A DNA stretch of 64,000 bases, taken from Amycolatopsis sp. CA-128772 (GTDB lineage: Bacteria; Actinomycetota; Actinomycetes; Mycobacteriales; Pseudonocardiaceae). Below the pieces are notes generated by a model that made no database searches, was not told the origin of the DNA, and saw only the letters and a program-made list of their open reading frames with translations. The stretch is from NCBI RefSeq assembly GCF_002904295.1, contig NZ_PPHG01000018.1:124001-188000 (forward strand), in the 5' to 3' direction. The translations under genes were made by a program, and so were the position numbers. This document shows positions 16,667 to 26,389 of this stretch, piece after piece; the first letter of the stretch is position 1; every line of letters starts with the position of its first letter.

Positions 16667-19024
16667 TCAGCGCAGCACGACCACCCGCAGCGTGGGGGAG
16701 CGCAGGATGTCGGCCTCGCAGAACCGGCCCTTCACCCACTCGCCGCGGCTGTAGAGCTTCGTCTGGTCGCTGAAGTACGGCGACGCCGGGTTGGCCGACT
16801 GCGAGTACGTCAGCAACGTCGAGGAGTCCGGGCACCCGCGCCCGCCGAAGCCCACCACCTGGATGAAGCTGGACCCGTGCACGACCTCGGTGTTGCCGCG
16901 CGCCGGGTCCCACACCGGCGTCATCACATTGAGCACCCCGAGGAAGCCCTGGGCGCCGTGGAGGGGGATGCGCTCGCCGTTGCGGGTGACCGCTTGGCCG
17001 TCGCGCAGCCGTGCGTCGGGCGCCAGGCCCGCCGCGCGCAGCTCCACGAGGGCGTCCCCGAACGCCTTCCGGACGCCCGCGTCGCCGACGTTGAGCGTGT
17101 TCGGCGTGGTCAACGGCGCCTTCGGGTCGAACGGCACGCTGAAGCGCGGCAAGCCGCCGAGCCGGATGGCGAACCGCTGGAACAGCAGCGAACCCCGGCT
17201 GTCGAGCGAATACGTGTGGTCCCAATTCGCCAGCGCGGCGCAGGCCGGGCCGACCGGCACCGGGCCGGCCGACGAAGGCGCCTGCCCGTCCGGGAACGAC
17301 GCGCACAGCTTCGCCAGGTCCGCCGCCGCCAGATCGGCGATCAGGCTGTGGTCGGCGAACAGCACCTTCTTCATCGAATCCGTGCTGAACCCGCCCTTTT
17401 CGGCCGTGAGCAACGCTTCCCGGGTGCGCGGGTTGCGTTCGGTGGCCTGGTCGCCGACGATCCGCGGGTAGCCGGTGATCGGCGCGCGGGCGTTCGCGAG
17501 CCACGCGCTGTCGTTCGTGTTCAGCTCGTAGTCCCGGCGCTGCTGCTGCGGCAGCCTCGACGGCGCGAAGAGCCCCGGTTCCAGCGCACCCGGGTCGGAA
17601 CCCCACCGGCACGCCGACTTCCCACCGTCCAGAATGGGCAGTCCGTCGGCGGCGAACGTCTCCCGGCCCACCGGGGTGCTGCACGCCTTCGCCAGTTCGT
17701 CGGTGACGTGCGGGACGACCTGGATGTCGGCGTAGAGCGCATTGCCCGCCCGGTCGGTGGCGATCGTGTTGACCCACGGCACGCCCTGCGTGCTGCTGAG
17801 CGTGCGGACGATGTCGGCCGTGCTGCGGGCCTGGTCCAGCTCGAACCACGTGTTCAGCCCGCGCATGTTGGTCGCGTTGGCGTCGCGCAGCGCGTACGCC
17901 GACTTCGCCGTCCACGGCACCGCGAACCCGCCGACGTCGTTCAGCACCGGCCCGTACCGCGTCGCCCAGAAGGTCCGGCGGACCGGCTTCAGCGAGCCGT
18001 CGGCCTGGCGCACCTGGACCGTGACGTCACGGGAGGTCATCTTCTCGGCCTTGCCGTCGACGAGGTACGTCGTCGGGTCGCCGGGCGTCAGCGGCACCTC
18101 GAACAGGCCGAACGTGACCGGCGTGGACACCGTGTGCGTCCAGGCCGCGTCGGCGGTGTGCCCGATCATCACGAACGGCATGCCGAGCAGGCTCGCGCCG
18201 GCCACGTCGACCCGGCCCGGGATGGTCAGCTGGCTCTGCCAGAACCGGCGCCCGTCGTGCCACGGGTAGTGCGGGTTGCCGAGCAGCACGCTGCCCCGGC
18301 CCGCCGCGGTCCCGTCGCTGCCGACGGCGATGCCGTTGCTGCCGAGCCCGCCCTTGCCGAGCCCGTCGCGCAGGCTCGCGGACAGCTGCGCGGCCGGGCC
18401 CGGGCTCGCGGCCGCCGTGCCGGACGGCGGTGCCGCGAACAGCCCTTCGGTGACGAAGCCCAGGCCGCCGGTGACGGCGATCGAGTAGAAGTGGCGGTAG
18501 AAGTCCTGTTCGGTGATCGGCCGGACCCAGTCCGCGCCGCGGCAGGCCGGGTCGGTGATCCCGGACCGGCCGGTGCGGGCCAGGAAGGTGTTGAACCCCT
18601 TGACGTAGCCGGAGACGACCTGCCGGACCTCGGGCCGCGGCCCCTGCGGCGCGGGTTGCGCGACCAGCCGGTCGACCACGCCGGAGTCGTTGAGCTGCTG
18701 GAAGAACAGGTCGCTGTGCAGGTTGTTCTTCGCCTCGGACAACGACGGATAGCCTTCGCCGTCCGGGCCGAAGTACCGCGATCGCTGCGCGCTCACCGTG
18801 ACGTAGATCTTCGCGAGTTCGCAGACGTTGTCGGTCGCCGCCGCGTAGCCGTAGCCGTAGCCGAGGCCCGCGAAGTCCCGGGCGACGATGTGCGGGATGC
18901 CGTGTTCGGTGTAGCGCAGGACAGCTTTCGCGTGGTCCTCTCCGGCGTTCGCGCCCCCCGCGCCGAGGGCCGTGACGGAGAGCGCGGCCGCGAAAACCGC
19001 CAGCGCCTTGCGGATGTGTGGCAT
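16667..19024 (-). CDS. Secreted Ntn-hydrolase acylase (penicillin/AHL/aculeacin acylase family)
   Basis: This 785-residue preproprotein has a signal peptide (1 to about 27, cut after GGANA). The alpha-subunit part carries VLRYTEHGIPHIVARDFAGLG, as in this family, and a linker precedes the autocatalytic nucleophile Ser229 in GLGSNGIAVG. The beta subunit has the marker LLGNPHYPWHDGRRFW and FVMIGHTADAAWTHTVS. Such enzymes self-cleave and hydrolyse amide bonds to acyl chains. This sequence looks closest to aculeacin A/PvdQ-type enzymes, which remove long fatty acyl tails from lipopeptides or acyl-homoserine lactones, rather than to penicillin G acylase. That assignment is from motif style only. 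It is divergent from the PhoD-type phosphatase. Confidence 0.87.
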   Translation of the reverse strand: MPHIRKALAVFAAALSVTALGAGGANAGEDHAKAVLRYTEHGIPHIVARDFAGLGYGYGYAAATDNVCELAKIYVTVSAQRSRYFGPDGEGYPSLSEAKNNLHSDLFFQQLNDSGVVDRLVAQPAPQGPRPEVRQVVSGYVKGFNTFLARTGRSGITDPACRGADWVRPITEQDFYRHFYSIAVTGGLGFVTEGLFAAPPSGTAAASPGPAAQLSASLRDGLGKGGLGSNGIAVGSDGTAAGRGSVLLGNPHYPWHDGRRFWQSQLTIPGRVDVAGASLLGMPFVMIGHTADAAWTHTVSTPVTFGLFEVPLTPGDPTTYLVDGKAEKMTSRDVTVQVRQADGSLKPVRRTFWATRYGPVLNDVGGFAVPWTAKSAYALRDANATNMRGLNTWFELDQARSTADIVRTLSSTQGVPWVNTIATDRAGNALYADIQVVPHVTDELAKACSTPVGRETFAADGLPILDGGKSACRWGSDPGALEPGLFAPSRLPQQQRRDYELNTNDSAWLANARAPITGYPRIVGDQATERNPRTREALLTAEKGGFSTDSMKKVLFADHSLIADLAAADLAKLCASFPDGQAPSSAGPVPVGPACAALANWDHTYSLDSRGSLLFQRFAIRLGGLPRFSVPFDPKAPLTTPNTLNVGDAGVRKAFGDALVELRAAGLAPDARLRDGQAVTRNGERIPLHGAQGFLGVLNVMTPVWDPARGNTEVVHGSSFIQVVGFGGRGCPDSSTLLTYSQSANPASPYFSDQTKLYSRGEWVKGRFCEADILRSPTLRVVVLR

Positions 19025-19148
19025 TCGTACCCCCTTGTCGTGATCGCCACGCTACCGACGGCGATGACGTCCGGACATGGGGGAAACCCCCGGTATTCGT
19101 TCACCCGCGCGCAAACCGGCGTTGGCCGCGGCGGGATAGAAACCGCGC

Positions 19149-20753
19149 ATGACCGAACACTCCCGCCGCACCCTCTTCAAGGCCGGGCTGACCGGCGCCT
19201 CCGCCGTCGCGGCCGGGCTCGCGCTGCCGTCCACGGCGTTCGCCGCGGTCCCGCTCGTCCGCCGCGACCGGCCGGTGCTCACCCACGGCGTCCAGTCCGG
19301 CGACGTCACCCCGGGCTCGGCCATCGTCTGGTCCCGCGCGGACCGCCCGTCGCGCCTGGTCGTCGAGATCGCGCGCGACCCGTCGTTCCGGCACGCCCGC
19401 CGCGTGCCCGGCCCGCTGGCCGGCCCGGACAGCGGCGGCACGGGCCGCGTGCGCGTCGCGGCGCTGCAGCCGGGCACCGAGTACCACTACCGCGTCACGG
19501 CGGAGGCGCTCGACGGCCGCGCCACGAGCGAGCCGTTGACCGGCCGGTTCGCCACGGCGCCAGTGGGCCGCCGCGACGCGCGGATCCTGTGGTCGGGCGA
19601 CGTCGTCGGCCAGAACTGGGGGATCAACCCGGGCCTGGGCGGGATGACGATCTTCTCCGCGATGGCCGCCCGCTGCCCGGACCTGTTCCTGCACAGCGGC
19701 GACACGGTGTACTCCGACGGACCCCTCACCGAGACGGTCACCCTGCCGGACGGCCGGACCTGGCGCAACGTCGTCACGCCGGAGAAGTCCAAGGTCGCCG
19801 AGACGTTGGACGAGTTCCGCGGCCAGCACGCGTACAACCGCCTCGACGACAACTTCAAGCGCTTCGCCGCGCAGGTGCCCGCTTATGTCCAGTGGGATGA
19901 TCACGAGGTCCTGAACAACTGGTACCCGGGCAAGATCCTCGACAACCCGGCCTACACCGAGAAGCGCGTCGACGTCCTCGCGCCGCGGGCGTACCAGGCG
20001 TTCCACGAGTGGCACCCGATCGACCCGCGCCGGGCCGTCGACGGGCGCGTCTACCGCAGCTTCACCTACGGTTCGCGGGTCGAAATCTTCGTGCTCGACA
20101 TGCGGACCTACCGCAACGCCAACACCGCTCCGGAAAACACAGCGCCGCGCAGCGGCTCGGTCGAGGGCGGCGGCGGGGGCATGGATGGACAGACCAAGCC
20201 GGGCTACATCCTGGGTGACGCCCAGGCCCGCTGGCTGGCCGACGCGCTCGGCCGCAGCACCGCGACGTGGAAGATCGTCCAGGCCGACATGCCGCTCGGC
20301 CTGGTCGTCCCGGACGGCGCGAACATCGAAGCCGTCGCGAACAACCTGCCCGGAGCGCCCGGCGGGCGCGAGACCGAACTGGCGTGGGTGCTGCGGGAAA
20401 TCCAGCGCCGCCGCGTCCGCAACGTCGTGTGGCTGACCGCCGACGTCCACTACACCGCGGCGCACCGCTACTCGCCCGACCGGGCGGCCTTCCAGGACTT
20501 CGATCCGTTCTGGGAGTTCGTGTCCGGGCCGCTGAATGCGGGCGCGTTCGGGCCCAACACGCTGGACCCGACGTTCGGCCCGGAAGCGGTGTTCGTGCAC
20601 GCGCCGCCGGTGGCGAACACGGCCCCGGTCGACGGCTTCCAGCACTTCGGCGAGCTGAACGTCGACGGCGCGAGCGGCGACCTCACGGTGGACCTGCGGG
20701 ACGCCACCGGGGCGTCGCTGTGGTCGAAGACACTGCACCCGCAAGGCCGCTGA
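19149..20753 (+). CDS. PhoD-like alkaline phosphatase/phosphodiesterase, Tat-secreted
   Basis: This 534-residue protein begins with a twin-arginine signal (SRRTLFKAG, then a hydrophobic stretch, cleavage near AFA-AVP). An N-terminal Ig-like domain is followed by the PhoD-type metallophosphatase core: [41 protein letters not shown], and [16 protein letters not shown] near the C-terminus, which supply metal ligands. Family members use Ca and Fe to release phosphate from mono- and diesters outside the cell, including teichoic acids. No PHO box was identified. Its upstream region is shared with the acylase gene. Confidence 0.9.
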   Translation: MTEHSRRTLFKAGLTGASAVAAGLALPSTAFAAVPLVRRDRPVLTHGVQSGDVTPGSAIVWSRADRPSRLVVEIARDPSFRHARRVPGPLAGPDSGGTGRVRVAALQPGTEYHYRVTAEALDGRATSEPLTGRFATAPVGRRDARILWSGDVVGQNWGINPGLGGMTIFSAMAARCPDLFLHSGDTVYSDGPLTETVTLPDGRTWRNVVTPEKSKVAETLDEFRGQHAYNRLDDNFKRFAAQVPAYVQWDDHEVLNNWYPGKILDNPAYTEKRVDVLAPRAYQAFHEWHPIDPRRAVDGRVYRSFTYGSRVEIFVLDMRTYRNANTAPENTAPRSGSVEGGGGGMDGQTKPGYILGDAQARWLADALGRSTATWKIVQADMPLGLVVPDGANIEAVANNLPGAPGGRETELAWVLREIQRRRVRNVVWLTADVHYTAAHRYSPDRAAFQDFDPFWEFVSGPLNAGAFGPNTLDPTFGPEAVFVHAPPVANTAPVDGFQHFGELNVDGASGDLTVDLRDATGASLWSKTLHPQGR

Positions 20754-20811
20754 ACAGGGTCGGCTAGGCTCTCGCGCACCGAAACCCACCGTATTTAGGA
20801 GAAACACCGTC

Positions 20812-21222
20812 GTGACTGAACGCACGCTGGTCCTGGTCAAGCCCGATGGCGTCGCGCGCGGCCTCGTCGGCGAAGTCATCTCGCGGATCGAGCGCAAGGG
20901 CCTCAAGCTCGCCGCGCTCGAGCTGCGGACCGTGCCGCAGGCGCTGGCCGAGGAGCACTACGCCGAGCACAAGGAGCGGCCGTTCTTCGGCGACCTGCTG
21001 GAGTTCATCACCTCGGGCCCGCTGGTCGCGCTCGCCATCGAGGGCCCGCGCGCCATCGCCGCGTTCCGCCAGCTGGCCGGCGGCACCGACCCGGTCGAGA
21101 AGGCCACCCCGGGCACCATCCGCGGCGACTTCGCGCTGGAGACCCAGTACAACCTGGTCCACGGCTCGGACTCGCCCGAGTCGGCCGAGCGCGAGCTGAA
21201 GCTCTGGTTCCCCGACCTGTGA
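20812..21222 (+). CDS. ndk: Nucleoside diphosphate kinase
   Basis: The 136-residue enzyme has the normal length of the family. It transfers the gamma-phosphate from ATP to other NDPs through a phosphohistidine. The signature N-x-x-H-G-S-D-S ([12 protein letters not shown]) holds the active-site His near residue 117; [15 protein letters not shown] opens the fold. GTG 20812 is preceded by AGGAGAAA. It is followed by a strong terminator. Confidence 0.97.
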   Translation: MTERTLVLVKPDGVARGLVGEVISRIERKGLKLAALELRTVPQALAEEHYAEHKERPFFGDLLEFITSGPLVALAIEGPRAIAAFRQLAGGTDPVEKATPGTIRGDFALETQYNLVHGSDSPESAERELKLWFPDL

Positions 21223-21229
21223 TGCTCCT

Positions 21230-21261
21230 GAACCGGGGTCACGTGCGCGTGGCCCCGGTTC
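21230..21261 (+). terminator. Hairpin terminator after ndk
   Basis: A 14-bp stem with one G-U pair (21230-21243 with 21248-21261) closes a TGCG loop, starting 8 nt past the ndk stop. There is no long T-run, as is common for actinobacterial terminators. Confidence 0.75.
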
Positions 21262-21280
21262 CCTGGTTCCCGGAGAGCCC

Positions 21281-22000
21281 ATGACGACGATGCCGTTCGC
21301 GCCGCGTGACTACGTCCCGGTGCTCGCGGAGCTGACCGGCGCGTTCACCGAGGCGCTGCGCACGGCCGACCCGGCCGCGGCGGTACCCGACTGCGCCGGC
21401 TGGACCGTCGCCGACCTCGCGACGCACCTGGGCAACGTGCACCGCTGGGCCGCGACGGTCGTCCGCACCGGCGAAGTCCAGCCGCAGGACTTCGCCGCCG
21501 GGGCGGGCGACGACCTCGTGGCGTGGTACGCCGAAAGTGCGCAGCTCCTGCTCGGCGAGCTGCAGGCCGCCGAGCCCGCGGACCCGTGCTGGCACTTCGG
21601 CGGCACGGAAAAGACGAAGGCGTTCTGGTACCGCCGCCAGGTCCACGAGACCGCCGTCCACCTGGCCGACTCGGGGAGCGGGCACGTGCTCGACCCGGCC
21701 GTCGCCGCGGACGGGGTCGACGAGGTCCTGACCGCCTGGCTCCCGCGCGTCACCCGCTGGCACTCCGCGCCGTCGCTGGCCGCGCCACTCGTGCTGCGCG
21801 CCACCGACACCGGCGACGCCTGGACGCTGCACCCGGGGCAGCCGCCGGCCCTCGGTCCGGCCGTCGAGCCCGCCGCGACCGCCGAGGCGCCGGCGCGGGA
21901 TCTCGTGCTGCGCCTCTGGAAGCGGACGGCCACGCCGCCGCGGTTCGGCGGCGACACCGCGCTCGCCGTCCGGTTCCTCGAGGCGCCCTTCACGGCCTGA
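21281..22000 (+). CDS. Maleylpyruvate-isomerase-family mycothiol-dependent enzyme
   Basis: This 239-residue protein has the DinB-like N-terminal domain of mycothiol-dependent enzymes: CAGWTVADLATHLGNVHRWA supplies one metal-ligand His, and YRRQVHETAVHLAD two more. The C-terminal domain is the small MDMPI-type module. Family members are Zn-dependent thiol transferases using mycothiol, which fits an actinobacterial host. The substrate is unknown. It starts at ATG 21281, 20 bp after the ndk terminator. Confidence 0.85.
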   Translation: MTTMPFAPRDYVPVLAELTGAFTEALRTADPAAAVPDCAGWTVADLATHLGNVHRWAATVVRTGEVQPQDFAAGAGDDLVAWYAESAQLLLGELQAAEPADPCWHFGGTEKTKAFWYRRQVHETAVHLADSGSGHVLDPAVAADGVDEVLTAWLPRVTRWHSAPSLAAPLVLRATDTGDAWTLHPGQPPALGPAVEPAATAEAPARDLVLRLWKRTATPPRFGGDTALAVRFLEAPFTA

Positions 22001-22009
22001 CCCGGTAGC

Positions 22010-22021
22010 TGTTCTAGACCA
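22010..22021. promoter_or_regulatory. dre-like box (DasR site, 11/12)
   Basis: TGTTCTAGACCA differs at one base from the core of the DasR responsive element, TGGTCTAGACCA. It lies 90 bp before the start of the phosphodiester-glycosidase gene. A perfect copy of the same box is found at 63295 in front of a hexosaminidase gene. Confidence 0.55.
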
Positions 22022-22111
22022 TTCAGGCGGCGTTCACCGGGAAGCCTTCCCCCGGCCGTGCCGCTGCGCTGTGCTGATGTGGCTCACTCTCACTCGATAC
22101 TGGGGTACCTG

Positions 22112-25100
22112 GTGAAGAAGTCACGCATAGCGCTGCCGTTCATCGCCCTCTTCGCGACGGCATTCGCCGTCCCCGCCGATCCCCTGAAAGCGCCGCTCGG
22201 CACCCCGCCGGTCGAGGCCGCGCCCGCCGCGTCGTCGGCCCGCGAAGGGCCGGCCTTCGCCGCCGCGAACCCCGACGACGGCCTGGTCACCGGCAGCGCC
22301 ACCACCGAGGTCGCCCCCGGGCTGAACCTCACCCAGTTCGACCGGTTCGACCCGGCCGGCTGGATCCGCGGCGACACCCTCGCCGTCGACCTGGGCGGCA
22401 AGGTCCTCAAGCCGGCGTACCTGAGCCCCGGCACGGTCTCCGCGCGCACGCCCCTGTCGCAGCAGCTTGCGCGGACGGGCGCGGTGGCCGGCGTCAACGG
22501 CGACTTCTTCGACATCAGCGCCACCGGCGCGCCGATCGGCGTCGGCATCGACCGCGGGCAGCTGCAGGCCGCGCCCGCCGCCGGGCACAACCTCACCGCG
22601 TCGATCACCGACGCCGGCAAGGCCGCTTTGGCCTCCGTCTTCCTCGACGCCACCGTGACGCTGCCCGGCGGCGTCGTGCGGGCGACCAACTTCAACAGCC
22701 CGGTCCTGGGGGTGGACGCGATCGGCGTCTACACACCGTTGTGGGGCGCCTCGGACCGCCGGACGTCGGTCGCGGGTGCCTCCCGGGTGCGCGAAGCCGA
22801 ACTGCGCGACGGCGTGGTCACCGCCGTGCGCGAGCAGCCCGCCGACGGCCCGATCGCGGCCGGGACGACCGTCCTGCTGGCCCGCGAAGCCGGCGCGGAC
22901 GCGCTCGCCGGGCTGCAGCCGGGTGACGCGGTCGGCGTCACCTACGCGCCGCGCTCGGACGCGGGGAAGATCGCGGTCGCGGTGGGCGGCAACGAAATCC
23001 TGCTCCGGGACGGTGTCGTGCAGCCGGTCGACGACGTCGCCATGCACCCGCGGACCGCGGTCGGCTTCTCCGCCGACGGCCGGCGGATGTGGCTGGCCAC
23101 CGTGGACGGACGGCAGGCCGACAGCCGCGGGATGACCGAGCTCGAACTGGCCCGGCACATGAAGAGCCTCGGCGCCGACGACGCGATCAACCTCGACGGC
23201 GGCGGCTCGTCGACGCTCCTCGCCCGCACCGAGGGCGAAGCGGCGCCGAGCGTCCGGAATTCGCCGTCCGACGGCGGGGAACGCCTGGTGCCCAACGGAA
23301 TCGGCTTCACGACCGTGCCCGGCAGCGGCCGGCTGGCCGGCTTCGCGCCGGCGCCCGCGGTGGCGGCGGACGGCGCGGACCGCGTGCTGTCCGGGCTGAC
23401 CCGGCACCTGGTCGCCGACGGCCACGACGAGACCGGCGCCGCGGTCGCCGCCGACCCGCGCTGGAGCACGTCGGATCTCCGGCGGGCCACCGTTACGCAC
23501 GGGGTCGTCACCGGCCACCGCGCGGGGTCCGTCGAGGTCGTCGCGCGCTCCGGCCGGGCGTCCGGGAAGACGGCGCTTTCGGTGCTGGGCAAGCCGGTCC
23601 GGCTCGGCACCAGCACCGAGCAGGTCGCGCTGTCGGGCGTGGGCGCGAAGAGCATGTTCGAGGTCTACGGCTACGACGCCGACGGCTACGGCACCTGGCT
23701 CGAACCCGACGACGTCAAGCTGGACTACGACCACTCGGTCGTCCGGATCGAGCCGTCGGGGGACGGGTACGCGGTGACGGCGCTGACCGCGTCCGGTGCC
23801 GCGGCGATCACCGCCTCGGCGGCCGGCCTGACCACGCACCTGGCCGCCTCGGTCGGCACCGTGGCGCGGATCGCGTCGCCGCTGGACGGTCCGGCCGGCT
23901 GGACGGCGACGGTGTTCCCGGCGGTCGTCGGCGCGGCGCTGTCGGCGGCACCCGGCCGCGACGGCGGCGCCGGGCTCGCGCTGGACTACCGGCTCACCGG
24001 CACGACGGCCACGCGCGCGGCCTACGTGACGCCGTCGAATCCGCTGCCGGTCCCGGACGGCACGCAGAAGATCGGGCTGTGGGTGGACGGTGACGGCAAG
24101 GGCGCGTGGCTGCGGGCGGAACTGCGCGACGCGGCGAACGTGGCGTCCATTGTGGACCTGTCGCTGAGCGTCGACTGGACGGGCTGGCGGTACGTCACCG
24201 CGGCGGTCCCGGCCGGGCTGCCCGCGGGCCAGCGCCTGGCGCGCTTCTACGCCGTCGAGAACGTGCCCGACCAGCAGTACGAAGGCCGGCTCGGATTCGA
24301 CGACCTGACGTTCGAGGTGGCGCCGTCGACGACCGTGCCCGCCGACCCCGCCCCGCACGACCCGGCGCTGGTCACGGACGGCGTCCTGGCCGGCGGCCTG
24401 CGCGTCGCGGTGGTCAGCGACGCGCAGTTCACCGCGGACGACCCGGCGGGGCCGCTGGTCGCGCAGGCCCGGCGCGCGCTGCGCGAAGCCGTCGCGGCGA
24501 AACCGGACCTCGTACTGCTCAACGGCGACTTCGTCGACCGCGGCACGGCACCCGACTTCGTGCTGGCCCGGCGGGTGATCACCGACGAGCTCGACGGCAA
24601 GGTGCCCTGGTACTACGTGCCGGGCAACCACGAGGCCGAAGGCGGCAACGGCCTGGCGAACTTCCAGGCCGCGTTCGGCGTCACGCACCGGGTCGTCGAC
24701 GTGCACGGCATCCGGCTGGTGCTCCTGGACTCCTCCCGCGGTTCGCTGCGGGCGGGCGGGTTCGACCAGGTCCGGCTGCTGCGGTCGGCCCTCGACTCGG
24801 CCGCCGCCGACCGGTCGGTCCGCGGGGTCGTCGTCGCCATGCACCACCCGGTGCAGGACCCGGGCCCGACCGGGAACTCGCAGCTCGGCGACCGGAAGGA
24901 GGCCACGCTGCTGACCCGGTGGCTGACCGGGTTCGAGCAGTCCTCCGGCAAGCCGGCCGCCGCCGTCGCATCGCACGCCGGGGTGTTCTCGCTGTCCCGG
25001 GTCGACGGGGTGCCGTACCTGGTCAACGGCAATGCGGGCAAGGCACCGGCGGCCGCGCCGGGCGACGGCGGGTTCGTCGGCTGGACGCTGCTGCGCGTGG

Positions 25101-25402
25101 ACCCGGCCGACCGCGCCGAGCCGGTGCGGTTCGAGACGCGGCCGAACGTCGACTCGCTGACGCTGACCGGGCCGTCGTCGCTGGCGCCCGGCGAGCGCGC
25201 GCAGGTGCGCGCTTCGGTGCGGCAGGGGACGCGGGACGTGCCGGTGTCCTACCCGGTGAGCGCGGACTGGCAGGTCGGCCGGGGCGTCGTGGCGTTCGAC
25301 CCGGCTTCGGGCGTGCTGACGGCGTTGCGGCCCGGGGTGGCGCGGCTGTCGGTGCAGGTAAACGGGGTCTCGCAGACTCTGGTGGTGACGGTCCGCGGTT
25401 AA
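22112..25402 (+). CDS. Secreted phosphodiester glycosidase (NAGPA-like) fused to a metallophosphoesterase
   Basis: This protein is 1096 residues from GTG 22112, with a signal-type N-terminus (KKSRIALPFIALFATAFAVP). Domain 1 (about 60-400) is NAGPA/DUF2233-like: AGVNGDFFDISATGAPIGVG near residue 127 and INLDGGGSSTLLA near 359 are the family hallmarks. Middle beta-rich modules (about 400-760) look Ig/BIG2- and CBM-like. Domain 2 (about 765-1020) is a calcineurin-type phosphoesterase: VVSDAQF, LNGDFVDRG, VPGNHEAEGG and VAMHHPVQD supply all metal ligands. A final BIG2-like module ends the chain. NAGPA relatives remove GlcNAc-1-phosphodiester groups, so the combination suggests stepwise attack on sugar-phosphate polymers outside the cell. 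The substrate is inferred. Confidence 0.85.
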   Translation: MKKSRIALPFIALFATAFAVPADPLKAPLGTPPVEAAPAASSAREGPAFAAANPDDGLVTGSATTEVAPGLNLTQFDRFDPAGWIRGDTLAVDLGGKVLKPAYLSPGTVSARTPLSQQLARTGAVAGVNGDFFDISATGAPIGVGIDRGQLQAAPAAGHNLTASITDAGKAALASVFLDATVTLPGGVVRATNFNSPVLGVDAIGVYTPLWGASDRRTSVAGASRVREAELRDGVVTAVREQPADGPIAAGTTVLLAREAGADALAGLQPGDAVGVTYAPRSDAGKIAVAVGGNEILLRDGVVQPVDDVAMHPRTAVGFSADGRRMWLATVDGRQADSRGMTELELARHMKSLGADDAINLDGGGSSTLLARTEGEAAPSVRNSPSDGGERLVPNGIGFTTVPGSGRLAGFAPAPAVAADGADRVLSGLTRHLVADGHDETGAAVAADPRWSTSDLRRATVTHGVVTGHRAGSVEVVARSGRASGKTALSVLGKPVRLGTSTEQVALSGVGAKSMFEVYGYDADGYGTWLEPDDVKLDYDHSVVRIEPSGDGYAVTALTASGAAAITASAAGLTTHLAASVGTVARIASPLDGPAGWTATVFPAVVGAALSAAPGRDGGAGLALDYRLTGTTATRAAYVTPSNPLPVPDGTQKIGLWVDGDGKGAWLRAELRDAANVASIVDLSLSVDWTGWRYVTAAVPAGLPAGQRLARFYAVENVPDQQYEGRLGFDDLTFEVAPSTTVPADPAPHDPALVTDGVLAGGLRVAVVSDAQFTADDPAGPLVAQARRALREAVAAKPDLVLLNGDFVDRGTAPDFVLARRVITDELDGKVPWYYVPGNHEAEGGNGLANFQAAFGVTHRVVDVHGIRLVLLDSSRGSLRAGGFDQVRLLRSALDSAAADRSVRGVVVAMHHPVQDPGPTGNSQLGDRKEATLLTRWLTGFEQSSGKPAAAVASHAGVFSLSRVDGVPYLVNGNAGKAPAAAPGDGGFVGWTLLRVDPADRAEPVRFETRPNVDSLTLTGPSSLAPGERAQVRASVRQGTRDVPVSYPVSADWQVGRGVVAFDPASGVLTALRPGVARLSVQVNGVSQTLVVTVRG

Positions 25403-25432
25403 TCCGCTCGGTTTTTGTCGGTGGTGGGTTCT

Positions 25433-26389
25433 ATGGTGCGGAGCGTGGACGATTCGGAGGACCGGGAACCGGCTTTGGTGCAGGCCAAGGCCCTGGTGAA
25501 GCGCTTCGGCGAGTTCGAGGCCGTGCGCGGGATCGACGTCGAGGTGCGGCGCGGGGAGGCGTTCGGCTTCCTCGGCCCGAACGGCGCGGGCAAGTCGTCG
25601 ACCATGCGGATGATCGCGTGCGTCTCGCCCCGCACCGACGGCGACCTGCGCGTGCTCGGGCTGGACCCGGAGGCCGCCGGGCCGCGGATCCGCGCGCGGC
25701 TGGGCGTGGTGCCGCAGCAGGACAACCTGGACGTCGAGCTGACGGTCCGGGAGAACCTGCTGATCTACGGCCGCTACTTCGGGCTGTCCCGGGCGGCGGC
25801 CCGGCGCAAGGCCGAGGAGCTGCTGGAGTTCGCCCAGCTGGGTGACCGGGCCGACGACAAGGTCGACCCGCTCTCGGGCGGCATGAAACGGCGGCTGACG
25901 ATCGCGCGGTCGCTGGTCAACGACCCGGAGCTGCTCCTGCTCGACGAGCCGACGACGGGGCTCGACCCGCAGGCCCGCCACCTGCTGTGGGACCGCCTCT
26001 TCCGGCTCAAGGCCCAGGGCACGACGCTGATCGTCACCACCCACTACATGGACGAAGCCGAGCAGCTGTGCGACAGGCTGGTGGTGATGGACCACGGCCG
26101 CATCGCGGCGGAGGGTTCGCCGGCCGAGCTGATCCGGCGGTATTCGACGCGCGAGGTGGTCGAGCTGCGGTTCGCCCCGGGCGAGCAGGTCGCGGCGGCC
26201 CAGCAGGTCGAGGGGCTCGCGGAGCGCGTGGAGGTGCTCCCGGACCGGGTGCTCATGTACAGCGACGACGGCGAGGACACCCTCGAGCACACCCATTCCC
26301 GCGGGGTGCGGCCGTTGTCGAGCCTCGTGCGCCGGAGCTCGCTGGAGGACGTGTTCCTGAGGCTGACCGGCCGGACGCTGGTGGACTGA
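25433..26389 (+). CDS. ABC-2 exporter, ATP-binding protein (NodI/DrrA-like)
   Basis: The ATPase is 318 residues from ATG 25433; GTG codons at 25436 and 25445 are alternatives. Walker A is GPNGAGKSS, the Q-loop region VVPQQDNLD, the signature LSGGMKRRL, Walker B LLLLDEPTTGLD, and the switch His lies in VTTHYMDEAEQL. The C-terminal extension (about 235-318) is the usual regulatory tail of drug, polysaccharide or Nod-factor exporters. It is the first gene of a three-gene operon with two overlapping permease genes. Confidence 0.93.
   Translation: MVRSVDDSEDREPALVQAKALVKRFGEFEAVRGIDVEVRRGEAFGFLGPNGAGKSSTMRMIACVSPRTDGDLRVLGLDPEAAGPRIRARLGVVPQQDNLDVELTVRENLLIYGRYFGLSRAAARRKAEELLEFAQLGDRADDKVDPLSGGMKRRLTIARSLVNDPELLLLDEPTTGLDPQARHLLWDRLFRLKAQGTTLIVTTHYMDEAEQLCDRLVVMDHGRIAAEGSPAELIRRYSTREVVELRFAPGEQVAAAQQVEGLAERVEVLPDRVLMYSDDGEDTLEHTHSRGVRPLSSLVRRSSLEDVFLRLTGRTLVD

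Noticed and set aside
22121..26296. A 1391-residue open frame on the - strand
   Set aside because: It is antisense to the phosphodiester-glycosidase and ABC ATPase genes and is low in complexity.
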